A stretch of DNA of 64,000 nucleotides from Rhynochetos jubatus (GCA_027574665.1 CM050673.1:8727420-8791419); one strand, 5' to 3'. Positions 38,430-51,503 are shown, counted from the stretch's first letter. The notes: generated by a model not told the origin, from the letters alone. Program-made: numbers and translations.

Positions 38430-41400
38430 TTTTGGGCTGGAGCTTCTCATGCTTTGAGGCCTGGCTTGCTCCACCCCCTGCTCTTGATATTCTCCCGGAT
38501 GTGGGCTGCATTTTGGCTGCCTTGTGGGCTGGAGCTTCTCGTGGTTTGAGGCCTGGCTTGCTCCACCCCCTGCTCTTGAGATTCTCCCGGATGTGGGCTG
38601 CATTTTGGCTGCTTTTTGGGCTGGAAATTCTCGTGGTTTGGGGCCTGGCTTGCTCCACCCCCTGCTCTTGATATTCTCCCGGATGTGGGCTGCATTTTGG
38701 CTGCTTTTTGGTCTGGAGCTTCTCATGGTTTGAGGCCTGGCTTGCTCCACCCCCTGCTCTTGAGATTCTCCCGGATGTGGGCTGCATTTTGGCTGCCTTT
38801 TGGGCTGGAGCTTCTCGTGGTTTGAGGCCTGGCTTGCTCCACTCCCTGCCCATGATATTCTCCCGGATGTGGGCTGCATTTTGGCTGCCTTTTGGGCTGG
38901 AGCTTCTCGTGGTTTGAGGCCTGGCTTGCTCCACCCCCTGCTCTTGAGATTCTCCCGGATGTGGGCTGCATTTTGGCTGCCTTTTGGGCTGGAGCTTCTC
39001 GTGGTTTGAGGCCTGGCTTGCTCCAGCCCCTGCTCTTGATATTCTCCCGGATGTGGGCTGCATTTTGGCTGCCTTTTGGGCTGGAGCTTCTCGTGGTTTG
39101 AGGCCTGGCTTGCTCCACCCCCTGCTCTTGATATTCTCCCGGATGTGGGCTGCATTTTGGCTGAATTTTGGGCTGGAGCTTCTCATGCTTTGAGGCCTGG
39201 CTTGCTCCACCCCCTGCTCTTGATATTCTCCCGGATGTGGGCTGCATTTTGGCTGCCTTTAGGGCTGGAGCTTCTCGTGGTTTGAGGCCTGGCTTGCTCC
39301 ACCCCCTGCTCTTGAGATTCTCCCGGATGTGGGCTGCATTTTGGCTGCCTTTTGGGCTGGAGCTTCTCGTGGTTTGAGGCCTGGATTGCTCCACCCCCTG
39401 GTTTTGAAATTCTCCCGGATTTGGGCTGGAGTTTGGCTGCATTTTGGGCTGGAGCTTCTCGTGGTTTGAGGCCTGCCTTCCTCCAACCCCTGCTCTTGAT
39501 ATTCTCCCAGATGTGGCCTGCATTTTTGCTGCAATTTCGGCTGGAGCTTCTAGTGGTTTGAGGCCTGGCTTGCTCCACCAACTTCTCTTGATATTCTCCC
39601 AGAATTGCGCTGGATTTTAGCTGCCTTTTGGGCTGGAGCTTCTTGTGGTTTGAGGCCTGGATTGCTCCACGCCCTGCTCTTGATATTCTCCCGGATGTGG
39701 GCTGGAATTTAGGTGCATTTTGAGCTGGAGCTTCTCGTGGTTTGAGGCCTGGCTTGCTCCCCCCCCTGCTCTTGAGATTCTACCGGATGTGGGCTGCATT
39801 TTGGCTGCCTTTTGGGCTGGAGCTTCTCGTGGTTTGGGGCCTGGCTTGCTCCACCCCCTGCTCTTGAGATTCTCCCAGATGTGGGCTGGATTTTCGCTGC
39901 CCTTTGGGCTGGAGATTCTCGTGGTTTGAGGCCTGGCTTGCTCCACCAACTTCTCTTGATATTCTCCCAGAATTGCGCTGGATTTTAGCTGCCTTTTGGG
40001 CTGGAGCTTCTCGTGGTTTGAGGCCTGCCTTCCTCCAACCCCTGCTCTTGAGATTCTCCCGGATGTGGGCTGCATTTTTGCTGAAATTTCGGCTGGAGCT
40101 TCTCGTGGTTTGAGGCCTGGCTTGCTCCACCCCCTGCTCTTGAGATTCTCCCAGATGTGGGCTGCATTTTGGCTGCCTTTTGGGCTGGAGCTTCTTGTGG
40201 TTTGAGGCCTGTCTTGCTCCAACCCCTGCTCTTGATATTCTCTCGGATGTGGGCTGGAGTTTAGCTGCATTTTGGGCTAGAGCTTCTCGCGGTTTGAGGC
40301 CTGGCTTTCGCCACCAAAAGCTGTTGATATTCTCCCAGATGTGCGCTGGATTTTAGCTGCCTTTTGGGCTAGAGCTTCTCGTTGTTTGGGGCATGGCTGG
40401 CTCCACCCCCAGCTCTTGAGATTCTCCCGGATGTGGGCTGCATTTTGGTTGCTCTTTGGGCTGGAGCTTCTCGTGGTTTGAGGCCTGGCTTGCTCCACCC
40501 CCTGCTCTTGAGATTCTCACAGATGTGGGCTGCATTTTGGCTGCCTTTTGGGCTGGAGATTCTCGTTGTTTGAGGCCTGCCTTGCTCCACCCCCTGCTCT
40601 TGATATTCTCCCAGATGTGGGCTGCATTTTGGCTGCCTTTTGGGCTGGAGCTTCTCGTGGTTTGAGGCCTGGCTTGCTCCACCCCCTGCTCTTGAGATTT
40701 TCCCGGATGTGGGCTGCATTTTGGCTGCATTTTGGTCTGGAGCTTCTCATGGTTTGAGGCCTGGCTTGCTCCACCCCCTGCTCTTGAGATTCTCCAGGAG
40801 GTGGGCTGCATTTTGGCTGCCTTTTGGGCTGGAGCTTCTCGTGGTTTGAGGCCTGGCTTGCTCCACCCCCTGCTCTTGATATTCTCCCGGATGTGGGCTG
40901 CATTTTGGCTGAATTTTGGGCTGGAGCTTCTCATGCTTTGAGGCCTGGCTTGCTCCACCCCCTGCTCTTGATATTCTCCCGGATGTGGGCTGCATTTTGG
41001 CTGCCTTTTGGGCTGGAGCTTCTCGTGGTTTGAGGCCTGGCTTGCTCCACCCCCTGCTCTTGATATTGTCCCGGATGTGGGCTGCATTTTGGCTGCTTTT
41101 TGGGCTGGAAATTCTCGTGGTTTGGGGCCTGGCTTGCTCCACCCCCTGCTCTTGATATTCTCCCGGATGTGGGCTGCATTTTGGCTGCTTTTTGGTCTGG
41201 AGCTTCTCATGGTTTGAGGCCTGGCTTGCTCCACCCCCTGCTCTTGAGATTCTCCCGGATGTGGGCTGCATTTTGGCTGCCTTTTGGGCTGGAGCTTCTC
41301 GTGGTTTGAGGCCTGGCTTGCTCCACTCCCTGCCCATGATATTCTCCCGGATGTGGGCTGCATTTTGGCTGCCTTTTGGGCTGGAGCTTCTCGTGGTTTG

Positions 41401-42674
41401 AGGCCTGGCTTGCTCCACCCCCTGCTCTTGAGATTCTCCCGGATGTGGGCTGCATTTTGGCTGCCTTTTGGGCTGGAGCTTCTCGTGGTTTGAGGCCTGG
41501 CTTGCTCCAGCCCCTGCTCTTGAGATTCTCACGGATGTGGGCTGTCTTTTGGCTGCATTTTGGGCTGGAGCTTCTCGTGGTTTGAGGCCTGGCTTGCTCC
41601 AGCCCCTGCTCTTGAGATTCTCCCGGATGTGGGCTGCATTTTGGCTGCCTTTTGGGCTGGAGCTTCTCATGGTTTGAGGCCTGGCTTGCTCCACCCCCTG
41701 CTCTTGAGATTCTCCCGGATGTGGGCTGCATTTTGGCTGCCTTTAGGGCTGGAGCTTCTCGTGGTTTGAGGCCTGGCTTGCTCCACCCCCTGCTCTTGAG
41801 ATTCTCCCGGATGTGGGCTGCATTTTGGCTGCCTTTTGGGCTGGAGCTTCTCGTGGTTTGAGGCCTGGATTGCTCCACCCCCTGGTTTTGAAATTCTCCC
41901 GGATTTGGGCTGGAGTTTGGCTGCATTTTGGGCTGGAGCTTCTCGTGGTTTGAGGCCTGCCTTCCTCCAACCCCTGCTCTTGATATTCTCCCAGATGTGG
42001 GCTGCATTTTTGCTGCAATTTCGGCTGGAGCTTCTAGTGGTTTGAGGCCTGGCTTGCTCCACCAACTTCTCTTGATATTCTCCCAGAATTGCGATGGATT
42101 TTAGCTGCCTTTTGGGCTGGAGCTTCTTGTGGTTTGAGGCCTGGATTGCTCCACGCCCTGCTCTTGATATTCTCCCGGATGTGGGCTGGAATTTAGGTGC
42201 ATTTTGAGCTGGAGCTTCTCGTGGTTTGAGGCCTGGCTTGCTCCCCCCCCTGCTCTTGAGATTCTACCGGATGTGGGCTGCATTTTGGCTGCCTTTTGGG
42301 CTGGAGCTTCTCGTGGTTTGGGGCCTGGCTTGCTCCACCCCCTGCTCTTGAGATTCTCCCAGATGTGGGCTGGATTTTCGCTGCCCTTTGGGCTGGAGAT
42401 TCTCGTGGTTTGAGGCCTGGCTTGCTCCACCAACTTCTCTTGATATTCTCCCAGAATTGCGCTGGATTTTAGCTGCCTTTTGGGCTGGAGCTTCTCGTGG
42501 TTTGAGGCCTGCCTTCCTCCAACCCCTGCTCTTGAGATTCTCCCGGATGTGGGCTGCATTTTTGCTGAAATTTCGGCTGGAGCTTCTCGTGGTTTGAGGC
42601 CTGGCTTGCTCCACCCCCTGCTCTTGATATTCTCCCAGATGTGGGCTGCATTTTGGCTGCCTTTTGGGCTGGAG
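38430..42674 (+). repeat. 27-monomer (2,484-bp) tandem higher-order repeat
   Basis: 38,430-40,190 recurs at 40,914-42,674, an offset of exactly 2,484 bp. The shared series includes CTCATGCTTTGAGG, GGAAATTCTCGTGG with GTTTGGGGCC, TTTTTGGTCTGG, CCACTCCCTGCCCATG, GTTTTGAAATTC, TTTTTGCTGCAATTTCGG, CCACGCCC with GGAATTTAGGTGC, a run of eight C (near 39,760 and 42,244), TTCTACCGGATG, and TTGCTGAAATTTCGG. From about 40,190 the match continues at 29 monomers (40,307 versus 42,975), so two monomers were gained in the later copy. Confidence 0.92.
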
Positions 42675-44763
42675 CTTCTCGTGGTTTGAGGCCTGCATTG
42701 TTCCAACCCAAGCTCTTGCTATTCTCCCGGATGTGGGCTGGATTTTGGCTGCCTTTTGGGCTGGAGCTTCTCGTGGTTTGAGGCCTGGCTTGCTCCACCC
42801 CCTGCTCTTGATATTCTCCCGGATGTGGGCTGCATTTTGGCTGCCTTTTGGGCTGGAGCTTCTTGTGGTTTGAGGCCTGTCTTGCTCCAACCACTGCTCT
42901 TGATATTCTCTCGGATGTGGGCTGGAGTTTAGCTGCATTTTGGGCTAGAGCTTCTCGCGGTTTGAGGCCTGGCTTTCGCCACCAAAAGCTGTTGATATTC
43001 TCCCAGATGTGCGCTGGATTTTAGCTGCCTTTTGGGCTAGAGCTTCTCGTTGTTTGGGGCATGGCTGGCTCCACCCCCTGCTCTTGAGATTCTCCCGGAT
43101 GTGGGCTGCATTTTGGTTGCTCTTTGGGCTGGAGCTTCTCGTGGTTTGAGGCCTGGCTTGCTCCACCCCCTGCTCTTGAGATTCTCCCGGAGGTGGGCTG
43201 CATTTTGGCTGCCTGTTGGGCTGGAGCTTCTTGTGGTTTGAGGCCTGGCTTGCTCCACTCCCTGCCCATGATATTCTCCCGGATGTGGGCTGCATTTTGG
43301 CTGCCTTTTGGGCTGGAGCTTCTCGTGGTTTGAGGCCTGGCTTGCTCCACCCCCTGCTCTTGAGATTCTCCCGGATGTGGGCTGGAGTTTGGCTGCCTTT
43401 TGGGCTGGAGCTTCTCGTGGTTTGAGGCCTGGCTTGCTCCACCCCCTGCTCTTGAGATTCTCCCGGAGGTGGGCTGCATTTTGGCTGCCTTTTGGGCTGG
43501 AGCTTCTCGTGGTTTGAGGCCTGGCTTGCTCCACCCCCTGCTCTTGAGATTCTCCCGGATGTGGGCTGGAGTTTGGCTGCATTTTGGGCTGGAGCTTCTT
43601 GTGGTTTGAGGCCTGCCTTCCTCCAACCCCTGCTCTTGATATTCTCCCAGATGTGGGCTGCATTTTTGCTGCCATTTCGGCTGGAGCTTCTCTAGGTTTG
43701 AGGCCTGGCTTGCTCCACCCCCTGCTCTTGATATTCTCCCGGATGTGGGCTCCATTTTGGCTGCCTTTTGGGCTGGAGCTTCTCATGCTTTGAGGCCTGG
43801 CTTGCTCCACCCCCTGCTCTTGAGATTCTCGCGGATGTGGGCTGGATTTTGGCTGCCTTTTGGGCTGGAGCTTCTTGTGGTTTGAGGCCTGGATTGCTCC
43901 ACGCCCTGCTCTTGATATTCTCCCGGATGTGGGCTGGAATTTAGCTGCATTTTGAGCTGGAGCTTCTCGTGGTTTGAGGCCTGGCTTGCTCCACCCCCTG
44001 CTCTTGAGATTCTCCCGGATGTGGGCTGCATTTTGGCTGCCTTTTGGGCTGGAGCTTCTCATGGTTTGAGGCCTGGCTTGCTCCACCCCCTGCTCTTGAG
44101 ATTCTCCCGGATGTGGGCTGGATTTTAGCTGCCTTTTGGGCTGGAGCTTCTCGTGGTTTGAGGCCTGCCTTCCTCCACCCCCTGCTCTTGATATTCTCCC
44201 AGATGTGGGCTGCATTTTGGCTGCCTTTTGAGCTGGAGCTTCTCGTGGTTTGAGGCCTGGCTTGCTCCACCCCCTGCTCTTGAGATTCTCACGGACGTGG
44301 GCTGCATTTTGGCTGCCTTTTGGGCTGGAGCTTCTCGTGGTTTGAGGCCTGCATTGTTCCAACCCAAGCTCTTGCTATTCTCCCGGAGGTGGGCTGCATT
44401 TTGGCTGCCTTTTGGGCTGGAGCTTCTCGTGGTTTGAGGCCTGGCTTGCTCCACCCCCTGCTCTTGATATTCTCCCGGATGTGGGCTGGATTTTGGCTGC
44501 CTTTTGGGCTGGAACTTCTCGTGGTTTGAGGCCTGGCTTGCTCCACCCCCTGCTCTTGAGATTCTCCCGGAGGTGGGCTGCATTTTGGCTGTCTTTTGGG
44601 CTGGAGCTTCTCGTGGTTTGAGGCCTAGCTTGCTCCACCCCCTGCTCTTGATATTCTCCCGGATTTGGGCTGCATTTTTGCTGCCTATTGGGCTGGAGCT
44701 TCTCATGGTTTGAGGCCTGGCTTGCTCCACGCCCTGCTCTTGAGATTCTCCCGGAGGTGGGCT

Positions 44764-44972
44764 GGAGTTTAACTGCATTTTGGGCATGGAGCTTCTCGTG
44801 GTTTGAGGCCTGATTTGCTCCACCCCTTGCTCATAATATTCTCCCGGATGTGCGCTGGATTTTGGCTGCATTTTGGGTTGGAGGTCTCGTGGTTTGAGCC
44901 CTGGCTTGCTCCAGCCCCTGCTCTTGATATTCTCCCGCATGTGGTCTGCATTTTGGTTGGTCTTTGGGCTGG
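44764..44972 (+). repeat. marker block with compensating indels, copy 1
   Basis: The block covers parts of three monomers: GGAGTTTAACTGC, then GGGCATGGAGC (one extra base), CCTTGCTCATAATATTC with GTGCGCTGG, GGGTTGGAGGTCTCG (one missing base), GAGCCCTGG, and GGTTGGTCTTTGGG. The gain and the loss cancel, so phase is restored. It is distinctive enough to serve as a fingerprint for tracking duplications in this domain. Confidence 0.9.
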
Positions 44973-47354
44973 AGCTTCTCGTGGTTTGAGGCCTGGCTTG
45001 CTCCACCCCCTGCTCTTGAGATTCTCCCGGATGTGGGCTGCATTTTCGCTGCCTTTTGGGCTGGAGCTTCTTGTGGTTTGAGGCCTGCCTTCCTCCAACC
45101 CCTGCTCTTGATATTTTCCCAGATGTGGGCTGCATTTTTGCTGCCATTTCGGCTGGAGCTTCTCTAGGTTTGAGGCCTGGCTTGCTCCACCCCCTGCTCT
45201 TGAGATTCTCCCAGATGTGGGCTGCATTTTGGCTGCCTTTTGGGCTGGAAATTCTCGTGGTTTGAGGCCTGGCTTGCTCCACCCCCTGCTCTTGATATTC
45301 TCCCGGATGTGGGCTCCATTTTGGCTGCCTTTTGGGCTGGAGCTTCTCATGCTTTGAGGCCTGGCTTGCTCCACCCCCTGCTCTTGAGATTCTCGCGGAT
45401 GTGGGCTGGATTTTGGCTGCCTTTTGGGCTGGAGCTTCTTGTGGTTTGAGGCCTGGATTGCTCCACGCCCTGCTCTTGATATTCTCCCGGATGTGGGCTG
45501 GAATTTAGCTGCATTTTGAGCTGGAGCTTCTCGTGGTTTGAGGCCTGTCTTGCTCCACCCCCTGCTCTTGAGATTCTCCCGGATGTGGGCTGCATTTTGG
45601 CTGCCTTTTGGGCTGGAGCTTCTCATGGTTTGAGGCATGGCTTGCTCCACCCCCTGCTCTTGATATTCTCCCAGATGTGGGCTGCATTTTGGCTGCCTTT
45701 TGAGCTGGAGCTTCTCGTGGTTTGAGGCCTGGATTGCTCCACCCCCTGCTCTTGAGATTCTCCCGAAGGTGGGCTGGATTTTGGCTGCCTTTTGGGCTGG
45801 AGCTTCTCGTGGTTTGAGGCCTGCATTGTTCCAACCCAAGCTCTTGCTATTCTCCCGCTGGTGGGCTGCATTTTGGCTGCCTTTTGGGCTGGAGCTTCTC
45901 GTGGTTTGAGGCCTGGATTGCTCCACCCCCTGCTCTTGATATTCTCCCGGATGTGGGCTGGATTTTGGCTGCCTTTTGGGCTGGAACTTCTCGTGGTTTG
46001 AGGCCTGGCTTGCTCCACCCCCTGCTCTTGAGATTCTCCCGGAGGTGGGCTGCATTTTGGCTGCCTTTTGGGCTGGAGCTTCTCGTGGTTTGAGGCCGAG
46101 CTTGCTCCACCCCCTGCTCTTGATATTCTCCCGGATTTGGGCTGCATTTTTGCTGCCTATTGGGCTGGAGCTTCTCATGGTTTGAGGCCTGGCTTGCTCC
46201 ACGCCCTGCTCTTGAGATTCTCCCGGAGGTGGGCTGGAGTTTAACTGCATTTTGGGCATGGAGCTTCTCGTGGTTTGAGGCCTGATTTGCTCCACCCCTT
46301 GCTCATAATATTCTCCCGGATGTGCGCTGGATTTTGGCTGCATTTTGGGTTGGAGGTCTCGTGGTTTGAGCCCTGGCTTGCTCCAGCCCCTGCTCTTGAT
46401 ATTCTCCCGCATGTGGGCTGCATTTTGGTTGGTCTTTGGGCTGGAGCTTCTCGTGGTTTGAGGCCTGGCTTGCTCCACCCCCTGCTCTTGAGATTCTCCC
46501 GGATGTGGGCTGCATTTTGGCTGCATTTTGGGCTGGAGCTTCTCAAGGTTTGAGGCCTGGCTTCCTCCACCCCCTGCCCATGGTATTCTCCCGGATGTGG
46601 GCTGCATTTTGGCTGCATTTTGGGCTGGAGCTTTTCGTGGTTTGAGGCCTGGCTTGCTCCACCCCCTGCTCTTGATATTCTCCCGGATGTGGGCTGCATT
46701 TTGGTTGCTCTTTGGGCTGGAGCTTCTCGTGGTTTGAGGCCTGTCTTGCTCCACCCCCTGCTCTTGAGATTCTCCCGGAGGTGGGCTGCATTTTGGCTGC
46801 CTGTTGGGCTGGAGCTTCTCGTGGTTTGAGGCCTGGCTTGCTCCACCCCCTGCTCTTGAGATTCTCCCGGAGGTGGGCTGCATTTTGGCTGTCTTTTGGG
46901 TTGGAGCTTCTCGTGGTTTGAGGCCTAGCTTGCTCCACCCCCTGCTCTTGATATTCTCCCGGATTTGGGCTGCATTTTGGCTGCCTTTTGGCCTGGAGCT
47001 TCTCGTGGTTTGAGGCCTGGCTTGCTCCACCCCCTGCTCTTGAGATTCTCCCGGAGGTGGGCTGGATAATGGCTGCATTTTGGGCTGGAGCTTCTCGTGG
47101 TTTGAGGCCTGGCTTCCTCCAACCCCTGCTCTTGATATTCTCCTGGATGTGGGCTGCATTTTTGCTGCCATTTCGGCTGGAGCTTCTCGTGGTTTGAGGC
47201 CTGGCTTGCTCCACCCCCTGCTCTTGAGATTCTCCCGGATGTGGGCTGCATTTTGGCTGCCTTTTGGGCTGGAGCTTCTCGTGGTTTGAGGCCTGGCTTG
47301 CTCCACCCCCTGCTCTTGAGATTCTCCCGGATGTGGGCTGGATTTTGGCTGCAT
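44769..47354 (-). other. longest stop-free frame in the satellite, not a gene
   Basis: An 861-codon open frame on the minus strand, made entirely of satellite. Its translation is a 92-residue repeat rich in S, P, K, Q, R and G, with recurring blocks such as KPGLKPREAPAQ and ISRAGGGASQASNHEKLQP. Consecutive 92-bp monomers are read in three different frames, giving a 276-bp coding period. No signal peptide, domain, promoter, Kozak context, splice structure or codon bias is apparent. It is open because the T-poor strand of the consensus contains no TAA, TAG or TGA in any frame. Most apparent starts in these frames are GTG or TTG. Equivalent frames occur throughout the left arm (for example 36,891-39,155 and 28,578-30,692). 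Probability of a genuine gene is very low. Confidence 0.9.
46236..46444 (+). repeat. marker block, copy 2
   Basis: Lies 1,472 bp (16 monomers) from copy 1, with the same paired gain and loss. It differs at one base, GTGGGCTGC for GTGGTCTGC near 46,415. Confidence 0.9.
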
Positions 47355-47431
47355 TTTGGGCTGGAGCTTCTCGTGGTTTGAGGCCTGGCTTGCTCCATCC
47401 CCTGCTCTTGAAATTCTCCGGGATATGGGCT

Positions 47432-47640
47432 GGAGTTTAACTGCATTTTGGGCATGGAGCTTCTCGTGGTTTGAGGCCTGACTTGCTCCACCCCTTGCTC
47501 ATAATATTCTCCCAGATGTGCGCTGGATTTTGGCTGCATTTTGGGTTGGAGGTCTCGTGGTTTGAGCCCTGGCTTGCTCCAGCCCCTGCTCTTGAGATTC
47601 TCCCGGATGTGGGCTGCATTTTGGTTGGTCTTTGGGCTGG
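47432..47640 (+). repeat. marker block, copy 3
   Basis: Lies 1,196 bp (13 monomers) from copy 2. It carries GGCCTGACTTGC and CCCAGATGTGCGC, and the third monomer is GAGATT type rather than GATATT. The compensating indels are retained. Confidence 0.9.
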
Positions 47641-50600
47641 AGCTTCTCGTGGTTTGAGGCCTGGCTTGCTCCACCCCCTGCTCTTGAGATTCTCCCGGAT
47701 GTGGGCTGCATTTTGGCTGCATTTTGGGCTGGAGCTTCTCGTGGTTTGAGGCCTGGCTTCCTCCACCCCCTGCCCATGGTATTCTCCCGGATGTGGGCTG
47801 CATTTTGGCTGCATTTTGGGCTGCAGCTTCTCGTGGTTTGAGGCCTGGCTTGCTCCACCCCCTGCTCTTGAGATTCTCCCGGATGTGGGCTGCATTTTGG
47901 TTGCTCTTTGGGCTGGAGCTTCTCGTGGTTTGAGGCCTGTCTTGCTCCACCCCCTGCTCTTGAGATTCTCCCGGAGGTGGGCTGCATTTTGGCTGCCGTT
48001 TGGGCTGGAGCTTCTCGTGGTTTGAGGCCTGGCTTGCTCCACCCCCTGCTCTTGAGATTCTCCCGGAGGTGGGCTGCATTTTGGCTGCCTTTTGGGCTGG
48101 AGCTTCTCGTGGTTTGAGGCCTGGCTTGCTCCACCCCCTGCTCTTGAGCTTCTCCCGGATGTGGGCTGCATTTTGGCTGCCTTTTGGGCTGGAGCTTCTC
48201 GTGGTTTGAGGCCTGGCTAGCTCCACCCCCTGCTCTTGAGATTCTCCCGGATGTGGGCTGCATTTTGGTTGCTCTTTGGGCTGGAGCTTCTCGAGGTTTG
48301 AGGCCTGGCTTGCTTCATCAACTGGTTTTGAAACTCTCCTGGATGTGGGCTGGATTTTAGATGCCTTTTGGGCTGGAGCTTCTCGTGGTTTGGGGCCTGG
48401 CTTGCTCCACCCACTGCTCTTGATATTCTCCCAGATGTGGGCTGGATTTTAGCTGCCTTTTGGGCTGGAGCTTCTCGTGGTTTGGGGCCTGGCTTCCTCC
48501 ACCCCCTGCTCTTGAGATTCTCCCGGATGTGGGCTGGATTTTGGCTGCCTTTTGGGCTGGAGCTTCTCGTGGTTTGAGGCCTGGCTTCCTCCACCCCCTG
48601 CCCATGATATTCTCCTGGATGTGGGCTGCATTTTGGCTCCCTTTTGGGCTGGAAATTCTCGTGGTTTGAGGCCTGGCTTGCTCCACCCCCTGCTCTTGAG
48701 GTTCTCCCAGATGTGGGCTGCATTTTGGCTGCCTTTTGGGCTGGAGCTTCTCGTGGTTTGAGGCCTGGCTTGCTCCACCCCCTGCTCTTGAGATTCTCCC
48801 GGATGTGGGCTGCATTTTGGCTGATTCTTGGGCTGGAGCTTCTCATGGTTTGAGGCCTGGCTTGCTCCAGCCCCTGCTCTTGAGATTCTCCCGGATGTGG
48901 GCTGCATTTTGGCTGCCTTTTGGGCTGGAGCTTCTCGTGGTTTGAGGCCTGGCTTGCTCCACCCCTTGCTCTTGATATTCTCCAGGATGTGGGCTGCATT
49001 TTGGCTGCCTATTGGGTGGAGCTTCTCGTGGTTTGAGGCCTGGCTTGCTCCACCCCCTGCTCTTGAGATTCTCCCGGATGTGGGCTGCATTTTGGCTGCC
49101 TTTTGGCCTGGAGCTTCTCGTGGTTTGAGGCCTGGCTTGCTCCACCCCCTGCTCTTGAGATTCTCCCGGATGTGGGCTGCACTTTTGCTGCCATTTCGGC
49201 TGGAGCTTCTCGTGGTTTGAGGCCTGGCTTGCTCCACCCCCTGCTGTTGAGATTCTCCCGGATTTGGGCTGCATTTTGGCTGCCTTTTGGGCTAGAGCTT
49301 CTCGTGGTTTGAGGCCTGCATTGCTCCAACCCCTGCTCTTGATATTCTCCTGCAGGTGGGCTGCATTTTGGCTGCCTTTTGGGCTTGAAATTCTCGTGGT
49401 TTGAGGCATTCCTTGGTCCGTCCCCTGCTCTTGAAATTCTCCCGGATGTGGGCTGGAGTTTAGCTGCCTTTTGGGCTGGAGCTTCTTGTGGTTTGAGGCC
49501 TGGCTTGCTCCACCCCCTGCTCTTGAGATTCTCCCGGATGTGGGCTGCATTTTGGCTGCATTTTGGGCTGGAGCTTCTCGTGGTTTGAGGCCTGGCTTCC
49601 TCCACCCCCTGCCCATGGTATTGTCCCAGATGTGGGCTGCATTTTGGCTGCATTTTGGGCTGCAGCTTCTCGTGGTTTGTGGCCTAGCTTGCTCCACCCC
49701 CTGCTCTTGAGATTCTCCCGGATGTGGTCTGGATTTTAGCTGCATTTTGGGCTAGAGCTTCTCGCAGTTTGAGGCCTGGCTTTCGCCACCAACAACTCTT
49801 GAGATTCTCCCAGATGTGCGCTGGATTTTAGCTGCATTTTGAGCTGGAGCTTCTCGTGGTTTGAGGCCTGGCTTGCTCCACCCCCTGCTCTTGGTATTCT
49901 CCCAGACGTAGGCTGCATTTTGGCTGCCTTTTGGGCTGGAGCTTCTCATGGTTTGAGGCCTGGCTTGCTCCACCCCCTGCTCTTGCTATTCTCCCGGATG
50001 TGGGCTGCATTTTGGCTGCCTTTTGGGCTGGAGCTTCTCGTGGTTTGAGGCCTGGCTTGCTCCACCCCCTGCTCTTGAGATTCTCCCAGATGTGGGCTGG
50101 ATTTTGGCTGCCTTTTGGGCTGGAGCTTCTTGTGGTTTGAGGCCTGGATTGCTCCACCCCCTGCTCCTGAGATTCTCCCGGATGTGGGCTGGAATTTAGC
50201 TGCATTTTGAGCTGGAGCTTCTCGTGGTTTGAGGCCTGGCTTGCTCCACCCCCTGCTCTTGAGATTCTCCCGGATGTGGGCTGCATTTTGGCTGCCTTTT
50301 GGGCTGGAGCTTCTCATGGTTTGAGGCCTGGCTTGCTCCACCCCCTGCTCTTGAGATTCTCCCAGATGTGGGCTGGATTTTCACTGCCCTTTGGGCTGGA
50401 GATTCTCGTGGTTTGAGGCCTGGCTTGCTCCACCAACTTCTCTTGATATTCTCCCAGAATTGCGCTGGATTTTAGCTGCCTTTTGGGCTGGAGCTTCTCG
50501 TGGTTTGAGGCCTGCCTTCCTCCAACCCCTGCTCTTGATATTCTCCCGGATGTGGGCTGCATTTTTGTTGAAATTTCGGCTGGAGCTTCTCGTGGTTTGA

Positions 50601-51294
50601 GGCCTGGCTTGCTCCACCCCCTGCTCTTGATATTCTCCCAGATGTGGGCTGCATTTTGGCTGCCTTTTGAGCTGGAGCTTCTCGTGGTTTGAGGCCTGGC
50701 TTGCTCCACCCCCTGCTCTTGAGATTCTCCCGAAGGTGGGCTGGATTTTGGCTGCCTTTTGGGCTGGAGCTTCTCGTGGTTTGAGGCCTGCATTGTTCGA
50801 ACCCAAGCTCTTGCTATTCTCCCGCTGGTGGGCTGGATTTTGGCTGCCTTTTGGGCTGGAGCTTCTCGTGGTTTGAGGCCTGGATTGCTCCACCCCCTGC
50901 TCTTGAGATTCTCCCGGATGTGGGCTGCATTTTGGCTGTCTTTTGGGCTGGAGCTTCTCGTGGTTTGAGGCCTAGCTTGCTCCACCCCCTGCTCTTGATA
51001 TTCTCCCGGATGTGGGCTGCATTTTGGCTGCCTATTGGGCTGGAGCTTCTCATGGTTTGAGGCCTGGCTTGCTACACCCCCTGCTCTTGAGATTCTCCCG
51101 GATGTGGGCTTGATTTTGGCTGCATTTTGGGCTGGAGCTTCTCGTGGTTTGAGGCCTGGCTTCCTCCAACCCCTGCTCTTGATATTCTCCTGGATGTGGG
51201 CTGCATTTTTGCTGCCATTTCGGCTGGAGATTCGCGTGGTTTGAGGCCTGGCTTGCTCCATCCCCTGCTCTTGAAATTCTCCGGGATGTGGGCT

Positions 51295-51503
51295 GGAGTT
51301 TAACTGCATTTTGGGCATGGAGCTTCTCGTGGTTTGAGGCCTGATTTGCTCCACCCCTTGCTCATAATATTCTCCCGGATATGCGCTGGATTTTGGCTGC
51401 ATTTTGGGTTGGAGGTCTCGTGGTTTGAGCCCTGGCTTGCTCCAGCCCCTGCTCTTGATATTCTCCCGGATGTGGGCTGCATTTTGGTTGGTCTTTGGGC
51501 TGG
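51295..51503 (+). repeat. marker block, copy 4
   Basis: Lies 3,863 bp from copy 3 (42 monomers minus the base lost near 49,016). It is nearly the same as copy 2, with GGATATGCGCTGG as a private change. Confidence 0.9.

Larger units (their letters stand above)
11301..44761 (+). repeat. central domain of mixed higher-order repeats
   Basis: About 364 monomers made of several recurrent monomer classes: GATATT instead of GAGATT at 33-38; the GTTTTGAAATTC with GGATTTGGG class; the CCACCAACTTCTCTTG with AGAATTGCGCTGG class; the GTTGTTTGGGGCATGGC class; the GACTTTAGCTGC class; and the TTTTTGCTGCAATTTCGG class. These classes occur in fixed local orders that are shuffled in blocks, so copies of a block lie at irregular integer multiples of 92 bp. 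No unique sequence or gene is present. Confidence 0.85.
43584..46460 (+). repeat. 16-monomer (1,472-bp) tandem higher-order repeat
   Basis: 43,584-44,990 recurs at about 45,056-46,460, mostly at 1,472 bp. A short middle part sits at 1,564 bp (43,783 versus 45,347) because one monomer was gained and later lost. Shared variants are CTTCTCTAGG, GGGCTCCATTTTGG, CTCGCGGATG, CCACGCCC with GGAATTTAGC, GGCCTGCATTGTTCC with CCCAAGCTC, GGAACTTCTCG, GGATTTGGGC with TTTTTGCTGCC, and the marker block at its right end. Confidence 0.87.

Noticed and set aside
39755..39770. Run of eight C near 39,760 and 42,244 as a possible slippage locus or sequencing error
   Set aside because: It results from a single A-to-C change in the normal CCACCCCC context and is shared by both copies of the 27-monomer duplication, so it is an inherited variant.
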